DNA of 64,000 nucleotides from Actinacidiphila bryophytorum (GCF_016916835.1 NZ_JAFFIX010000011.1:124001-188000); one strand, 5' to 3'. Positions 1-8,775 are shown, numbered from the stretch's first letter. Numbers and translations are program-made. The notes: generated by a model from the letters alone, not told the origin.

Positions 1-568
1 CGGCGATCACCGCGGCCTTGGTCTGCAGCAGGTCCTGGGTGGTCTCCACCAGCAGCGCGTCGGCGCCGCCGGCGATCAGGCCGGCCGCGTTGGCCTCGTA
101 GCCGTCGCGCAGCACGGTGTAGGGGGCGTGGCCGAGGGTGGGCAGCTTGGTGCCGGGTCCCATCGAGCCGAGCACCCAGCGCGGGCGGCCGTCGGCCGCG
201 TAGCCGTCGGCGACCTCGCGGGCGAGCCGGGCGCCGGCCTCGGACAGCTCCTGGATGCGCTCGGGGATGTCGTACTCGCCCAGCGCCGAGTGGTTGGCGC
301 CGAAGGTGTTGGTCTCGACGCTGTCCACGCCGGCCTCGAAGTAGGCCTCGTGGACGGAGCGGACGATGTCCGGGCGGGTGACGTTGAGGATCTCGTTGCA
401 GCCTTCGAGCTGCTGGAAGTCGTCGAGCGTGGGCTCCTGCGCCTGGAGCATGGTGCCCATGGCGCCGTCGGCGACGACCACCCGGGTCGCGAGTGCCTGG
501 CGCAGGTCGGCGGCGCGCGCGTTGCTCGCGGCGGCGGATGCGGCGGACGAAGGGGACGGCGAGGCCAT
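1..568 (-). CDS. metH: Methionine synthase, cobalamin-dependent (N-terminal part)
   Basis: MetH transfers a methyl group from methyltetrahydrofolate to homocysteine through cobalamin in the cytosol. Only about 189 residues are in the window; the gene runs off the left edge. After an Ala/Ser-rich leader the reading shows ADGAMGTMLQ, then NTFGANHSAL and VLGSMGPGTKLPTLGH, which are the opening motifs of the homocysteine S-methyltransferase barrel. The ATG at 568 is preceded by AGGGAG about 8 nt upstream. The zinc cysteines, folate, cobalamin and reactivation domains lie outside, so full-length MetH rather than a short homocysteine methyltransferase is inferred from the sequence style and from the metH-gylR neighbourhood known in S. 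coelicolor. It is divergent from gylR. Confidence 0.88.
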   Translation of the reverse strand, partial: MASPSPSSAASAAASNARAADLRQALATRVVVADGAMGTMLQAQEPTLDDFQQLEGCNEILNVTRPDIVRSVHEAYFEAGVDSVETNTFGANHSALGEYDIPERIQELSEAGARLAREVADGYAADGRPRWVLGSMGPGTKLPTLGHAPYTVLRDGYEANAAGLIAGGADALLVETTQDLLQTKAAVIA

Positions 569-728
569 GGAGGTGCTCCCTGGGGTGCGACGGCTGTCGG
601 CTATGCGCTGTCCTTCCCCGGGGGACGGATGGCGCACCTGGCCAGAGTAGCCGTCCGGGGTGCCGGGCCTCGAAGGCATTCCGAAGGGCGGACGGGTGGT
701 GCCACACTCTTCTCTGCGATGATGAAGG

Positions 729-741
729 TCGACAATGCCGA
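729..741. promoter_or_regulatory. Probable GylR operator upstream of gylR
   Basis: TCGACAATGCCGA lies 60 nt before the gylR start. It matches 12 of 13 bases of the site in front of glpF (1633-1645). The halves form an imperfect inverted repeat around a central A. GylR is known to regulate both itself and the glycerol operon in S. coelicolor; that this exact motif is the operator here is inference from the shared sequence. Confidence 0.5.
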
Positions 742-800
742 CCACCCCCCGTTTCCCTGATATGGGCCGATGTCCGGCCCCGGTCCCTGGAGTGCATGCG

Positions 801-1565
801 ATGCCCGGTTCTATCCAGTCGCTGGAGCGCGCAGCCGCGGTTCTGCGACTGCTGGCCGGGGGCGAGCGGCGGCTGGGCCTGTCGGACGTGGCCTCCTCGC
901 TGGGACTGGCCAAGGGCACCACGCACGGCATCCTGCGCACCCTGCAGCAGGAGGGCTTCGTGGAGCAGGAGCCGGTCTCGGGCAAGTACCAGCTGGGAGC
1001 GGAGCTGCTGCGGCTCGGCAACAGCTACCTGGACGTGCACGAGCTGCGGGCGCGCGCCCTGGTGTGGACCGACGACCTGGCCAGGTCCAGCGGCGAGGCG
1101 GCGTACCTGGGGGTGCTGCATCAGCACGGGGTGCTCATCGTGCACCACGTCTTCCGGCCCGACGACGGCCGGCAGGTGCTGGAGGTCGGCGCGATGCAGC
1201 CGCTGCACAGCACGGCGCTCGGCAAGGTGCTGTCCGCCTTCGACCCGGTGGCGCACAACGAGGTCGCCGAGGGCGAACTGGCCGCGCTGACCGCCCGAAC
1301 GGTGACCGGCAGTGCCGAGTTCGAGTCGGTTCTGGAGCTGACCAGGTCCCGCGGCTGGGGCTCGGACCTGGAGGAGACCTGGGACGGCGTGGCCTCGGTG
1401 GCCGCGCCCGTCTACGACCGGCGGCGGATGCCGGTGGGCGCGGTGGGCGTGACGGGGGCCGTGGAACGGCTCTGCGACGCGGACGGCATCCGGTCCCGGC
1501 TGGTCGCGGCGGTACGCGACTGCGCCCGTGCGGTCTCCCGCGATCTGGGTGCCGGGCGTTTCTGA
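801..1565 (+). CDS. gylR: GylR, IclR-family regulator of the glycerol operon
   Basis: A 254-residue IclR-family regulator, the length known for GylR. The N-terminal winged HTH (about residues 6-65) reads SIQSLERAAAVLRLLAGGER then DVASSLGLAKGTTHGILRTL. The rest is the IclR effector-binding domain, expected to sense glycerol 3-phosphate or a related metabolite. The ATG at 801 follows GGAG by 8 nt and gives the standard IclR N-terminus; an ATG at 735 would add 22 residues and run through the putative operator. It lies directly upstream of glpF-glpK-glpD in the same direction and has a putative operator in its own promoter, consistent with autoregulation. Confidence 0.93.
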   Translation: MPGSIQSLERAAAVLRLLAGGERRLGLSDVASSLGLAKGTTHGILRTLQQEGFVEQEPVSGKYQLGAELLRLGNSYLDVHELRARALVWTDDLARSSGEAAYLGVLHQHGVLIVHHVFRPDDGRQVLEVGAMQPLHSTALGKVLSAFDPVAHNEVAEGELAALTARTVTGSAEFESVLELTRSRGWGSDLEETWDGVASVAAPVYDRRRMPVGAVGVTGAVERLCDADGIRSRLVAAVRDCARAVSRDLGAGRF

Positions 1566-1632
1566 ACCGGAGTTCTGGGTCACATCCCTCTTGACCTGCG
1601 CAACCCAAGGGGAGAACACTCTCGTCCAGCGA

Positions 1633-1645
1633 TCGACAATGTCGA
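1633..1645. promoter_or_regulatory. Probable GylR operator upstream of glpF
   Basis: TCGACAATGTCGA is an odd palindrome (TCGACA-A-TGTCGA) ending 31 nt before the GTG of glpF. A closely related copy precedes gylR. The position, between the gylR stop and glpF, fits an operator for the glp operon. A TTGACC at about 1591-1596 could be a -35 element but I see no convincing -10. Confidence 0.55.
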
Positions 1646-1676
1646 ACACCGGACGGATTGTGACAAGGGAGTCGCT

Positions 1677-2465
1677 GTGTCCAACGGCCATATCGTCATC
1701 GGCGAGATCTTCGGTACCGCCGTACTCATCCTGCTGGGCGGCGGCGTCTGCGCCGCCGTGACACTCAAACGGTCCAAGGCCAGGGACGCCGGTTGGCTGG
1801 CGATCACCTTCGGCTGGGGATTCGGCGTGCTGGGCGGCGCCTACATAGCCAACGGCTACTCCGGGGGGCACCTCAACCCGGCGGTCACCCTGGGTATCGC
1901 GATCAAGACCGGCGAGTGGTCGAAGGTGCCCTACTACCTGATCGGTCAGCTGATCGGCGCACTCATCGGCGCCTTTCTGGTCTGGGTGGCCTACCTGGGG
2001 CAGTTCCAGGCCCATCTGACCGACCCGGAGGTCGTCGCGGGCCTGGAGTCCGACCCCGCAGGCCCCACCACCGGCAACAAGGCCCAGCCCGGCGGCCCGG
2101 TGCTCGGTGTCTTCTCCACAGGCCCCGAGATCCGCAACCCGGTGCAGAACCTGCTCACCGAGGCCGTCGCCACCGCGGTCCTGGTGCTCTTCATCCTTAC
2201 GCAGGGCATGACCGACGGTCTGGCGGAGAATGGAATGGGCATCCTGCTCACCGCGCTGATCGTGGTCGGACTCGGTCTGTCACTCGGAGGGCCCACCGGC
2301 TACGCGATCAACCCGTTCCGGGATCTCGGCCCGCGGATCGTGCACAGCCTGCTGCCGCTGCCGAACAAGGGCGGCTCCGACTGGGGCTACGCATGGATCC
2401 CGGTCGTCGGCCCGCTGGCCGGCGCCGCCATCGCGGGCGGACTGTACCGGCTCGCGTTCACATAG
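1677..2465 (+). CDS. glpF: Glycerol uptake facilitator (MIP/aquaglyceroporin)
   Basis: A 262-residue membrane channel for passive glycerol entry, with hydrophobic segments spread through the protein as expected for six helices and two half-helices. The first pore motif is HLNPAVT (NPA at residues 67-69). The second pore loop reads [13 protein letters not shown], so the usual second NPA is NPF at residues 212-214, while the pore arginine and the aquaglyceroporin Asp (RD) are kept. The GTG at 1677 has AAGGGA 6-8 nt upstream. It is the first gene after gylR and is followed 63 nt later by glpK, so glycerol entering here is trapped by phosphorylation. Confidence 0.93.
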   Translation: MSNGHIVIGEIFGTAVLILLGGGVCAAVTLKRSKARDAGWLAITFGWGFGVLGGAYIANGYSGGHLNPAVTLGIAIKTGEWSKVPYYLIGQLIGALIGAFLVWVAYLGQFQAHLTDPEVVAGLESDPAGPTTGNKAQPGGPVLGVFSTGPEIRNPVQNLLTEAVATAVLVLFILTQGMTDGLAENGMGILLTALIVVGLGLSLGGPTGYAINPFRDLGPRIVHSLLPLPNKGGSDWGYAWIPVVGPLAGAAIAGGLYRLAFT

Positions 2466-2528
2466 AGCCGTACGGGACCACTCCGCCCACCCCGGACCAC
2501 CGAGCGCAGACCCGACGAGGAGCACACC

Positions 2529-4085
2529 ATGACCGACACGCCCACCAGCAGCCACGGCACAGGACCCTTCATCGCCGCGATCGACCAGGGCACCACTTCG
2601 AGCCGCTGCATCATCTTCGACCGCGACGGCCGGATCGTGGCCGTCGACCAGAAGGAGCACGAGCAGATCTTCCCCAAGCCGGGGTGGGTCGAGCACGACG
2701 CGGCCGAGATCTGGACCAACGTCCAGGAGGTGGTCGCCGGCGCCATCACCAAGGCCGGCCAGGACATCGCCGGCTTCACGCCCGCCGATGTCAAGGCCAT
2801 CGGCATCACCAACCAGCGCGAGACCACCATGCTGTGGGACAAGAACACCGGCCAGCCGGTGCACAACGCGCTGGTCTGGCAGGACACCCGCACCGACGCG
2901 CTGTGCCGGGAGCTGGGCCGCAACGTCGGCCAGGACCGCTTCCGGCGGCAGACCGGCCTGCCGCTCGCGTCGTACTTCGCAGGGCCGAAGGTCCGCTGGC
3001 TGCTCGACAACGTCGACGGGCTGCGGGAGCGCGCCGAGCGCGGCGACATCCTCTTCGGCACCATGGACTCCTGGGTGATCTGGAACCTCACCGGCGGCGT
3101 CGACGGCGGCAAGCACGTCACCGACGTCACCAACGCCTCCCGCACCCTGCTGATGGACCTCAAGACCCTCCAGTGGGACCCGAAGATCTGCGACTCCATC
3201 GGCGTCCCGATGGCCGTGCTGCCGGAGATCCGGTCCTCCTCCGAGGTCTACGGCACCACCGACGTCGGCGGCCTGGACGCGGTCCCGGTGGCCTCCGCAC
3301 TCGGCGACCAGCAGGCCGCGCTGTTCGGCCAGACCTGCTTCGCGGTCGGCGAGGCGAAGTCCACGTACGGCACCGGCACCTTCATGCTGATGAACACCGG
3401 CGAGACCCCGGTGAACTCCTACGCGGGCCTGATCACCACGGTCGGCTACCGGATCGGCGACGCCAAGCCGGTGTACGCGCTGGAGGGCTCCATCGCGGTG
3501 ACCGGCGCGCTGGTGCAGTGGATGCGCGACCAGATGGGCCTGATCAGCACCGCGGCCGAGATCGAGACGCTGGCCTCCTCGGTGGAGGACAACGGCGGCG
3601 CCTACTTCGTACCGGCCTTCTCCGGCCTGTTCGCGCCCTACTGGCGCTCCGACGCGCGCGGCGTGATCGCCGGCCTGACGCGGTACGTGACCAAGGCGCA
3701 CATCGCCAGGGCCGTGCTGGAGGCGACCGCCTGGCAGACCAGGGAGATCGCCGACGCGATGTTCAAGGACTCCAGCACCGAGGTCACCACCCTCAAGGTC
3801 GACGGCGGCATGACGTCCAACAACCTGCTCATGCAGACCCTCGCCGACTTCCTCGACGTGCCCGTGGTGCGCCCGATGGTCGCCGAGACCACCTGTCTGG
3901 GCGCCGCCTACGCCGCGGGCCTGGCGATCGGCTTTTGGCCGGACACCGACGCCCTGCGGGCGAACTGGAAGCGGGCGGCCGAGTGGACCCCGCAGATGGA
4001 CGCCACGGAGCGCGACAAGGAGTACAAGCAGTGGCTCAAGGCCGTGCAGGCGACCATGGGCTGGCTTGACGAAGAGGAGAGCTGA
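2529..4085 (+). CDS. glpK: Glycerol kinase
   Basis: A 518-residue FGGY-family kinase, slightly longer than the usual 500 or so residues, converting glycerol to sn-glycerol 3-phosphate with ATP. Landmarks include [14 protein letters not shown] near the start (phosphate-binding loop), [13 protein letters not shown] (glycerol-contacting Arg-Glu), [25 protein letters not shown] and the C-terminal [15 protein letters not shown] signature. The ATG is preceded by GAGGAG with good spacing. It sits between glpF and glpD and is expected to be co-transcribed with them under GylR. No anomalies. Confidence 0.97.
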   Translation: MTDTPTSSHGTGPFIAAIDQGTTSSRCIIFDRDGRIVAVDQKEHEQIFPKPGWVEHDAAEIWTNVQEVVAGAITKAGQDIAGFTPADVKAIGITNQRETTMLWDKNTGQPVHNALVWQDTRTDALCRELGRNVGQDRFRRQTGLPLASYFAGPKVRWLLDNVDGLRERAERGDILFGTMDSWVIWNLTGGVDGGKHVTDVTNASRTLLMDLKTLQWDPKICDSIGVPMAVLPEIRSSSEVYGTTDVGGLDAVPVASALGDQQAALFGQTCFAVGEAKSTYGTGTFMLMNTGETPVNSYAGLITTVGYRIGDAKPVYALEGSIAVTGALVQWMRDQMGLISTAAEIETLASSVEDNGGAYFVPAFSGLFAPYWRSDARGVIAGLTRYVTKAHIARAVLEATAWQTREIADAMFKDSSTEVTTLKVDGGMTSNNLLMQTLADFLDVPVVRPMVAETTCLGAAYAAGLAIGFWPDTDALRANWKRAAEWTPQMDATERDKEYKQWLKAVQATMGWLDEEES

Positions 4086-4124
4086 CGAGCGAGCTTCCGC
4101 AGTGGCCGGCCGAGGAACGAGGCC

Positions 4125-4185
4125 GTCCGCGAAGGAAGGGGGCACCTCCCGCCGAAGGTAGGGGGGGAGGAGGAAGATCGACCAT
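4125..4185. repeat. G-rich inverted-repeat segment between glpK and glpD
   Basis: The 123-nt glpK-glpD gap holds two related units, CGAAGGAAGGGGGCACCTCC and CGAAGGTAGGGGGGGAGG, in which CCTCCC can pair with GGGAGG downstream. Similar G-rich interrupted repeats are common between Streptomyces genes. It may act as an mRNA processing or attenuation hairpin that lowers glpD relative to glpK; this is inference. Confidence 0.35.
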
Positions 4186-4208
4186 CAAAAGGGAGAGCTG
4201 AGGCATCG

Positions 4209-5813
4209 ATGACCATCCCGCGATGCGTTCCCGTGCCGGGGACGCGACCGACTGCCGGCGCGAAGGCGGGCCGGGCGCAGACCCGGGACCAGCTCGGCCG
4301 GGCGACGTACGACCTGCTGGTGATCGGCGGCGGCATCCTGGGCATCACCACCGCCTGGCACGCCGCCCAGTCGGGTCTGCGGGTGGCGATGGTGGACGCC
4401 GGCGACTTCGCCGGCGCCACCTCGTCGGCGTCCTCCAAGCTGCTGCACGGCGGGCTGCGCTACCTGCAGACCGGCGCCGTGCGGCTGGTCGCGGAGAACC
4501 ACCTGGAGCGGCGTGCGGTGTCCCGGGACGTCGCACCGCACCTGGCCAATCCGCTGACCTTCTACCTGCCCGTCTACAAGGGCGGCCCGCACGGTGCCGC
4601 CAAGCTCGGCGCGGGCGTCTTCGCGTACTCGGCGCTGTCCGCCTTCAGGGACGGCGTCGGGCATGTGATCAGCCCGTCGAAGGCCGCCCGTGAGGTGCCC
4701 GAGCTGCGCACCGACAACCTGCGGGCCGTCGCCGTCTACGAGGACGGCCAGATGAACGACGCCAGGATGGCTCTGATGACGGTACGTGCCGCGGTCGACG
4801 CGGGCGCGACCGTGCTCAACCACGCCGAGGTCACCGGGCTGCGCTTCACCCGGGGCCGGGTCACCGGCGCCGACCTGCGCGACCGCATCGACGACAGCGA
4901 GTTCGGGGTGGACGCGCGGCTGGTGCTCAACGCCACCGGGCCGTGGGTGGACCGGCTGCGGAGGATGGAGGACCCGGCGGCCGACCCGTCGATCCGGCTG
5001 TCCAAGGGCGCCCACCTGGTGCTGCGCCGCACCTCCCCCTGGCGGGCGGCGCTGGCCACACCCGTCGACAGGTACCGCATCACCTTCGCGCTGCCGTGGG
5101 AGGACATGCTGCTGCTCGGCACCACCGACGAGGTCTACGAGGGCGACCCGGGCGACGTGCGGGTCACCGAGGCGGACACCGCCCAGATCCTGGACGAGGC
5201 CGCCTTCTCGGTCCGCGACCGGCAGCTGACCCGCGACCTGGTCACGTACGCCTTCGCCGGGCTGCGGGTGCTGCCGGGCGGGCCGGGCGACACCGCGAAG
5301 GCCAAGCGCGAGACGGTGGTCACCGAGGGCCGCGGCGGGATGCTGTCGGTCGCGGGCGGCAAGTGGACCACCTTCCGGCACATCGGCAGAACGGTGATGA
5401 ACAAGCTGGCCGAGCTGCCCGGCCGGCCGCTCGCCGACGACATGGAGCCGATGTCGTCGCTGCCGCGCCGGGCGCCGCTGCCCGGTTTCGCCAGCCAGGG
5501 CGCCGTCGCCCACCGGCTGCAGGCCGACGCCGGCGTCCCCGGGCCGCGGATGGCCCCCGACACCGCCAGGCACTTGGCGGGCCACTACGGCTCGCTGGCC
5601 TTCGAGATCGCCCGGCTGGCCGCGGAGGACCCGGCGCTGGCACGCCGTATCCACCCCGACGCACCCGAGATCTGGGCGCAGGTCGTCTACGCCAGGGACC
5701 ACGAGTGGGCGCAGCGCGCCGACGACGTGCTGCGGCGGCGCACCACCCTGACGATCCGCGGCCTGGACACCCCGCAGATCAGGGCGGAGGTCGAACGGCT
5801 GCTGGACTCCTGA
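4209..5813 (+). CDS. glpD: Glycerol-3-phosphate dehydrogenase, FAD-dependent
   Basis: A 534-residue aerobic GlpD-type flavoenzyme that oxidises sn-glycerol 3-phosphate to dihydroxyacetone phosphate and passes electrons to quinone at the membrane. The N-terminal dinucleotide site reads YDLLVIGGGILGITTAWHAA (about residues 36-55), followed by SASSKLLHGGLRYLQTG, a hallmark of GlpD. A C-terminal GlpD helical domain covers the last 130 or so residues. The ATG at 4209 follows GGGAGAGCTGAGG. It completes the glpF-glpK-glpD pathway. Its stop lies only 6 nt from the convergent next gene, so no terminator fits between them. Confidence 0.95.
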   Translation: MTIPRCVPVPGTRPTAGAKAGRAQTRDQLGRATYDLLVIGGGILGITTAWHAAQSGLRVAMVDAGDFAGATSSASSKLLHGGLRYLQTGAVRLVAENHLERRAVSRDVAPHLANPLTFYLPVYKGGPHGAAKLGAGVFAYSALSAFRDGVGHVISPSKAAREVPELRTDNLRAVAVYEDGQMNDARMALMTVRAAVDAGATVLNHAEVTGLRFTRGRVTGADLRDRIDDSEFGVDARLVLNATGPWVDRLRRMEDPAADPSIRLSKGAHLVLRRTSPWRAALATPVDRYRITFALPWEDMLLLGTTDEVYEGDPGDVRVTEADTAQILDEAAFSVRDRQLTRDLVTYAFAGLRVLPGGPGDTAKAKRETVVTEGRGGMLSVAGGKWTTFRHIGRTVMNKLAELPGRPLADDMEPMSSLPRRAPLPGFASQGAVAHRLQADAGVPGPRMAPDTARHLAGHYGSLAFEIARLAAEDPALARRIHPDAPEIWAQVVYARDHEWAQRADDVLRRRTTLTIRGLDTPQIRAEVERLLDS

Positions 5814-5819
5814 CCGGGG

Positions 5820-6578
5820 TCAGGCGGCCAGCCGGTCGAGTTCCGCGAAGAGGGCGGCCGGCGGTTCGCCGCCGGTCGCCGCCAGCAGGGTGAGCCAGCG
5901 CTCGCGGCCCTCGCGCCACAGGGCCGCGAGCGTCGACTCGGCGACGGCCGCGACCGTACGGGAGGGCAGCTCCGCCTCGGCGCCGCGCGAGGGCGTCAGC
6001 CAGTGCCCGGTGCTGCCCTCGGCGAGCCGGGCCATCCACAGCAGGTGGCGGGCGGCGTGCCCGAGCGCGTCCTTTGCCCGCAACTGCTCGCCGCGGGCGG
6101 TGACGTGCGCTGCGAGCACGAGCCAGTTGGCGAACCTGCCGCACAGCTCGGCGACCTCCACCGGGTCCGCGGGGATCGCGGGCCGCTCGGGCACCGACGC
6201 GAGCACGGGGGTGAGCAGGCCGTCCCTGTCGACCACCACCATCGACGCCACGCCGGCGCCGCGGGCCGGCCACTCCCCCACCGACGGGATGTCCGCGGTG
6301 GTGGCGAAGTGGAACTCGCCGCGCACCGGCCCGGGGAAGAAGGCGACATGGGTGCCGAACTCGTTGCGCACCACCAGGTTCACCGGGGCGACCCGCGCGC
6401 ACCAGGCGGCGGGGTCGAGGGCGGTTCTCGCGGCCGGCTCGAAGAACAGCCAGAACTCGACGTCGCTGTGCTCGTCCCCCTGCCCGGCGGCGAAGGAGCC
6501 GTACATCAGGGCCGCCCGGACGCCCGGGTCCTCCCGGCACCGCTGCCGCACCCGGGCGATGAGGTCGTGTTGGATCAC
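5820..6578 (-). CDS. Nucleotidyltransferase, lincosamide nucleotidyltransferase (Lnu)-like
   Basis: A 252-residue protein beginning VIQHDLIARVRQRC. The core MYGSFAAGQGDEHSDVEFWLFF matches the polymerase-beta nucleotidyltransferase motif GS-x-G-x-SDxE, with the metal-binding Asp and Glu in SDVEFW; the style is that of Lnu(F)-type lincosamide nucleotidyltransferases. The GTG at 6578 was chosen because homologues start at this motif, because longer readings only mirror the neighbouring gene, and because GTGA overlaps the stop of the upstream gene by 4 nt, which suggests translational coupling. The substrate is unproven: such proteins often modify antibiotics but other small molecules are possible. 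Confidence 0.7.
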   Translation of the reverse strand: MIQHDLIARVRQRCREDPGVRAALMYGSFAAGQGDEHSDVEFWLFFEPAARTALDPAAWCARVAPVNLVVRNEFGTHVAFFPGPVRGEFHFATTADIPSVGEWPARGAGVASMVVVDRDGLLTPVLASVPERPAIPADPVEVAELCGRFANWLVLAAHVTARGEQLRAKDALGHAARHLLWMARLAEGSTGHWLTPSRGAEAELPSRTVAAVAESTLAALWREGRERWLTLLAATGGEPPAALFAELDRLAA

Positions 6579-7138
6579 CCGGCCCAGTATGGGTCGCGGC
6601 CCGAGAGGGCGACAGCGGTTTCCAGGTCGCCCGTGCCCGCCGGGACCTCGACCGGCTCCCCGAAGCCCTTGTAGTCGCGGTACATCTGCGCGTACTCCCG
6701 CACCAGGGCCAGCAGCCGGGCCGCGGTGGCGTCGGCGACGCGGTAGTCCTGCCCTGTCGCCTTCGCCAGGTCCCAGCCGTGCAGGCTCAGCTCCATGAAG
6801 AGCATGGCGGCCATGCCCTCGGCCGGCATCGAGGCGACCTCGCCCTCCCAGGCCGCCGGGTCCGCCCACGCGGCCACCGAGCGGTCCAGCTGCTCGGCGT
6901 ACTGCCGCGCCCACTGCGGGTCCGCGGTGAAGTCCCGGGTCGCGAGGTCGTCCGGGTGCGGCTCGCGCCTGGCCCGCAGCTCCATGCCGATGCCCGTGTA
7001 GGCGACCAGGTGGTTGGCCAGGGCGCGGGTGTCGAAGTCGGGGCAGGGGGTCGGTCCTGTGAGGCTGTCCGCGCCCACCGCGGCGGTGACTCGGGCCGCC
7101 TCCCGGGCGCTGTCGGCGATCTCTGCGTGGAAGTTCAT
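6575..7138 (-). CDS. TIGR03086-type protein (DinB/mycothiol maleylpyruvate isomerase-like fold)
   Basis: A 187-residue cytosolic protein resembling the TIGR03086 / MDMPI N-terminal group of four-helix DinB-like proteins. Visible features are GPTPCPDFDTRALANHLVAY in the first third, the family's C-P-x-W/F-D-x-x-x-L-x-x-H pattern, and FMELSLHGWDLAKATGQ further on, giving conserved His residues that could bind a metal. This family is linked to mycothiol- or metal-dependent reactions in actinobacteria, and mshC lies elsewhere in this window, but the reaction here is unknown. ATG at 7138; it is divergent from the AraC gene at 7206 and coupled to the nucleotidyltransferase gene by a 4-nt overlap. 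Confidence 0.72.
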   Translation of the reverse strand: MNFHAEIADSAREAARVTAAVGADSLTGPTPCPDFDTRALANHLVAYTGIGMELRARREPHPDDLATRDFTADPQWARQYAEQLDRSVAAWADPAAWEGEVASMPAEGMAAMLFMELSLHGWDLAKATGQDYRVADATAARLLALVREYAQMYRDYKGFGEPVEVPAGTGDLETAVALSGRDPYWAG

Positions 7139-7193
7139 ACCGGCGACGCTACGCAGCGCCCGGCGGACCGTCTTGAACAAACGCGACACCGCA

Positions 7194-7199
7194 TAGGCT
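7194..7199 (+). promoter_or_regulatory. Putative -10 box of a leaderless transcript
   Basis: TAGGCT (TAnnnT) ends 6 nt before the ATG at 7206, which would place transcription initiation at or next to the start codon. TTGAAC at 7173-7178 is a possible but closely spaced -35 element (15 nt). No clear ribosome site precedes the ATG, consistent with a leaderless mRNA. Confidence 0.4.
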
Positions 7200-7205
7200 G
7201 GGGCC

Positions 7206-8003
7206 ATGAGCAGGCACGGCTTGGGACGCGGTGTGCTGCGCCCCGGCGCGGCGGCCGGCTTCCTCCAGGTGCGGCAGCACCCGCCGGCGCCGGGCCTGGC
7301 CGCCCTCGTGGACTTCTACTGGAACCCCCGCTGGGACCTGCGCGGGCGCGACCCGTACGAGCAGAAGGTGCTCGCGCACCCGAACGTGCACCTGGTCTTC
7401 GAACCGGAGGGTGCGCTGGTCTACGGGGTGCAGCGCGGGGTCTTCGTGCGGCGCCTGGAAGGCGCGGGGCAGGTCCTCGGGGTGAAGTTCCGGCCGGGAG
7501 CCTTCCGGCCCTTCGCCGGCGGCCCGGTGGCCGACCTCGCCGACCGCGCCGTGCCCGCGGCCGGCATCCTCGGGACGGACGCCGACGAGGTGGGGCGGCG
7601 CGTCCTGGACCTGGACGACCTCCCCGCGATGGCCGCACACGCCGACGGCTTCCTGCTCGGCCTGCTCCCCGCGCTGCCGCCCGACCCGCAGGTCGCCGAG
7701 GTCGCCGCGCTCGTCGAGGCGATCACCGCCAGGCCGCAGCTCTTCCGGGTCGACGAGCTGGCCCGCGAGCTGGACATGCCGGTACGCCGGCTGCAGCGGC
7801 TGTTCGCCGAGTACGTGGGCGCCTCTCCCAAGTGGGTCCTGCGAAGGGCGCGGCTGCACGAGGCCGCCGCCCGGGCCGACGAGGGCGCCGGCATCGACTG
7901 GGCCGCACTCGCCGCTGACCTCGGATACGCCGACCAGGCGCACCTCACGCGGGACTTCACCGCGGCGGTGGGGGCGCCGCCCAGCAGATACGCGGGCCGC
8001 TGA
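7206..8003 (+). CDS. AraC-family transcriptional regulator
   Basis: A 265-residue regulator. The first 150 or so residues form an N-terminal sensory region of the type found in AraC proteins with LVFEPEGALVYGVQRGVF and a VKFRPGAFRPF segment. The C-terminal third is an AraC/XylS two-HTH domain: FRVDELARELDMPVRRLQRLF for the first helix-turn-helix and LAADLGYADQAHLTRDFTAA-VGAPPSRYA for the second, which includes the family signature. It is divergent from the TIGR03086-like/nucleotidyltransferase pair with only 67 nt between starts, so it may control that pair. The ligand cannot be read from the sequence. Confidence 0.88.
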   Translation: MSRHGLGRGVLRPGAAAGFLQVRQHPPAPGLAALVDFYWNPRWDLRGRDPYEQKVLAHPNVHLVFEPEGALVYGVQRGVFVRRLEGAGQVLGVKFRPGAFRPFAGGPVADLADRAVPAAGILGTDADEVGRRVLDLDDLPAMAAHADGFLLGLLPALPPDPQVAEVAALVEAITARPQLFRVDELARELDMPVRRLQRLFAEYVGASPKWVLRRARLHEAAARADEGAGIDWAALAADLGYADQAHLTRDFTAAVGAPPSRYAGR

Positions 8004-8048
8004 ATTCCCGTTTCGTTAGGTGATCGGGCTTCCCGGGCACATAATGAG

Positions 8049-8061
8049 GCTATACATCGGA
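8049..8061. promoter_or_regulatory. Putative GntR operator in the regulator promoter
   Basis: GCTATACATCGGA lies 43 nt before the GntR start. The same 13 bases occur, on the opposite strand, at 16788-16800 upstream of fucD. An exact 13-nt match confined to the promoters of a regulator and of the adjacent catabolic operon is good evidence for a shared binding site; which protein binds is inferred. Confidence 0.55.
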
Positions 8062-8103
8062 GGTCTGGCGGCGCTGCGGGACCGGAACAAGGGGAGGACC
8101 CAG

Positions 8104-8775
8104 ATGGCGGTCACCGACGAGGCCATCGAGAAGATCAAGGAGATGATCGTCTCCGGGGCGCTGCGGCCCGGCGACCGCCTCCCCAAGGAGAGCGAGCTCG
8201 CGGCCGAGCTGGGCCTGTCGCGCAACTCGCTGCGCGAGGCCGTACGCGCGCTCTCCCTGATCCGCATCCTCGACGTACGGCAGGGCGACGGCACCTACGT
8301 CACCAGCCTCGACCCGCAGCTGCTTCTCGAAGCACTCAGCTTCGTCGTGGACTTCCACCGCGACGACACGGTGCTCGAATTCCTCGCGGTGCGCCGCATC
8401 CTCGAACCCGCCGCCACCGCGATGGCCGCGCTGCGCATCCCCGCGGAGGAGCTGGACGCGCTGGAGGGCAAGCTCGACGCGCTCGGGCCGCAGCCGTCGG
8501 TGGAGGAACTGGTCGCCTCCGACCTGGAGTTCCACCGCGGCATCGTCCAGGGCTCGGGCAACTCCGTGCTGTGCTCGTTGCTCGACGGGCTGTCCGGGCC
8601 GACGACCCGCGCGCGGGTCTGGCGCGGGCTGACGCAGGAGGATGCGGTGTCGCGGACGCTGCATGAGCACCGGGCGATCCTGAGCGCGCTCAGGGATCGC
8701 GATCCGGAAGCTGCCCGCTCCTGGGCCACGGTCCATGTAGCGAGCGTCGAACAATGGCTCCGCTCCACCCTCTAG
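8104..8775 (+). CDS. GntR-family (FadR subfamily) regulator, probably of the fucose operon
   Basis: A 223-residue regulator. Residues about 5-70 are the GntR winged HTH (EKIKEMIVSGALRPGDRLPK, ELAAELGLSRNSLREAVRAL, GDGTYVTS). The remainder is a FadR C-terminal (FCD) helical domain with VRRILEPAATAMAA, SDLEFHRGIVQGSGN and HRAILSALRDRDPEAAR, where Asp and His residues typically hold a metal near a sugar-acid ligand. The ATG at 8104 has GGGGAGG 6-7 nt upstream. It is convergent with the fucose cluster and shares an exact 13-nt promoter sequence with fucD, so autoregulation plus control of that operon is likely, with a fuconate-type inducer possible. Confidence 0.87.
   Translation: MAVTDEAIEKIKEMIVSGALRPGDRLPKESELAAELGLSRNSLREAVRALSLIRILDVRQGDGTYVTSLDPQLLLEALSFVVDFHRDDTVLEFLAVRRILEPAATAMAALRIPAEELDALEGKLDALGPQPSVEELVASDLEFHRGIVQGSGNSVLCSLLDGLSGPTTRARVWRGLTQEDAVSRTLHEHRAILSALRDRDPEAARSWATVHVASVEQWLRSTL

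Noticed and set aside
569..800. A possible cobalamin or SAM riboswitch before metH
   Set aside because: No B12-box-like or SAM aptamer core was recognisable in the metH-gylR gap.
5813..6914. N-terminally extended nucleotidyltransferase of 364 residues
   Set aside because: The first 112 residues of that frame mirror the TIGR03086-like gene; the GTG at 6578 gives the family start and a 4-nt coupling overlap.
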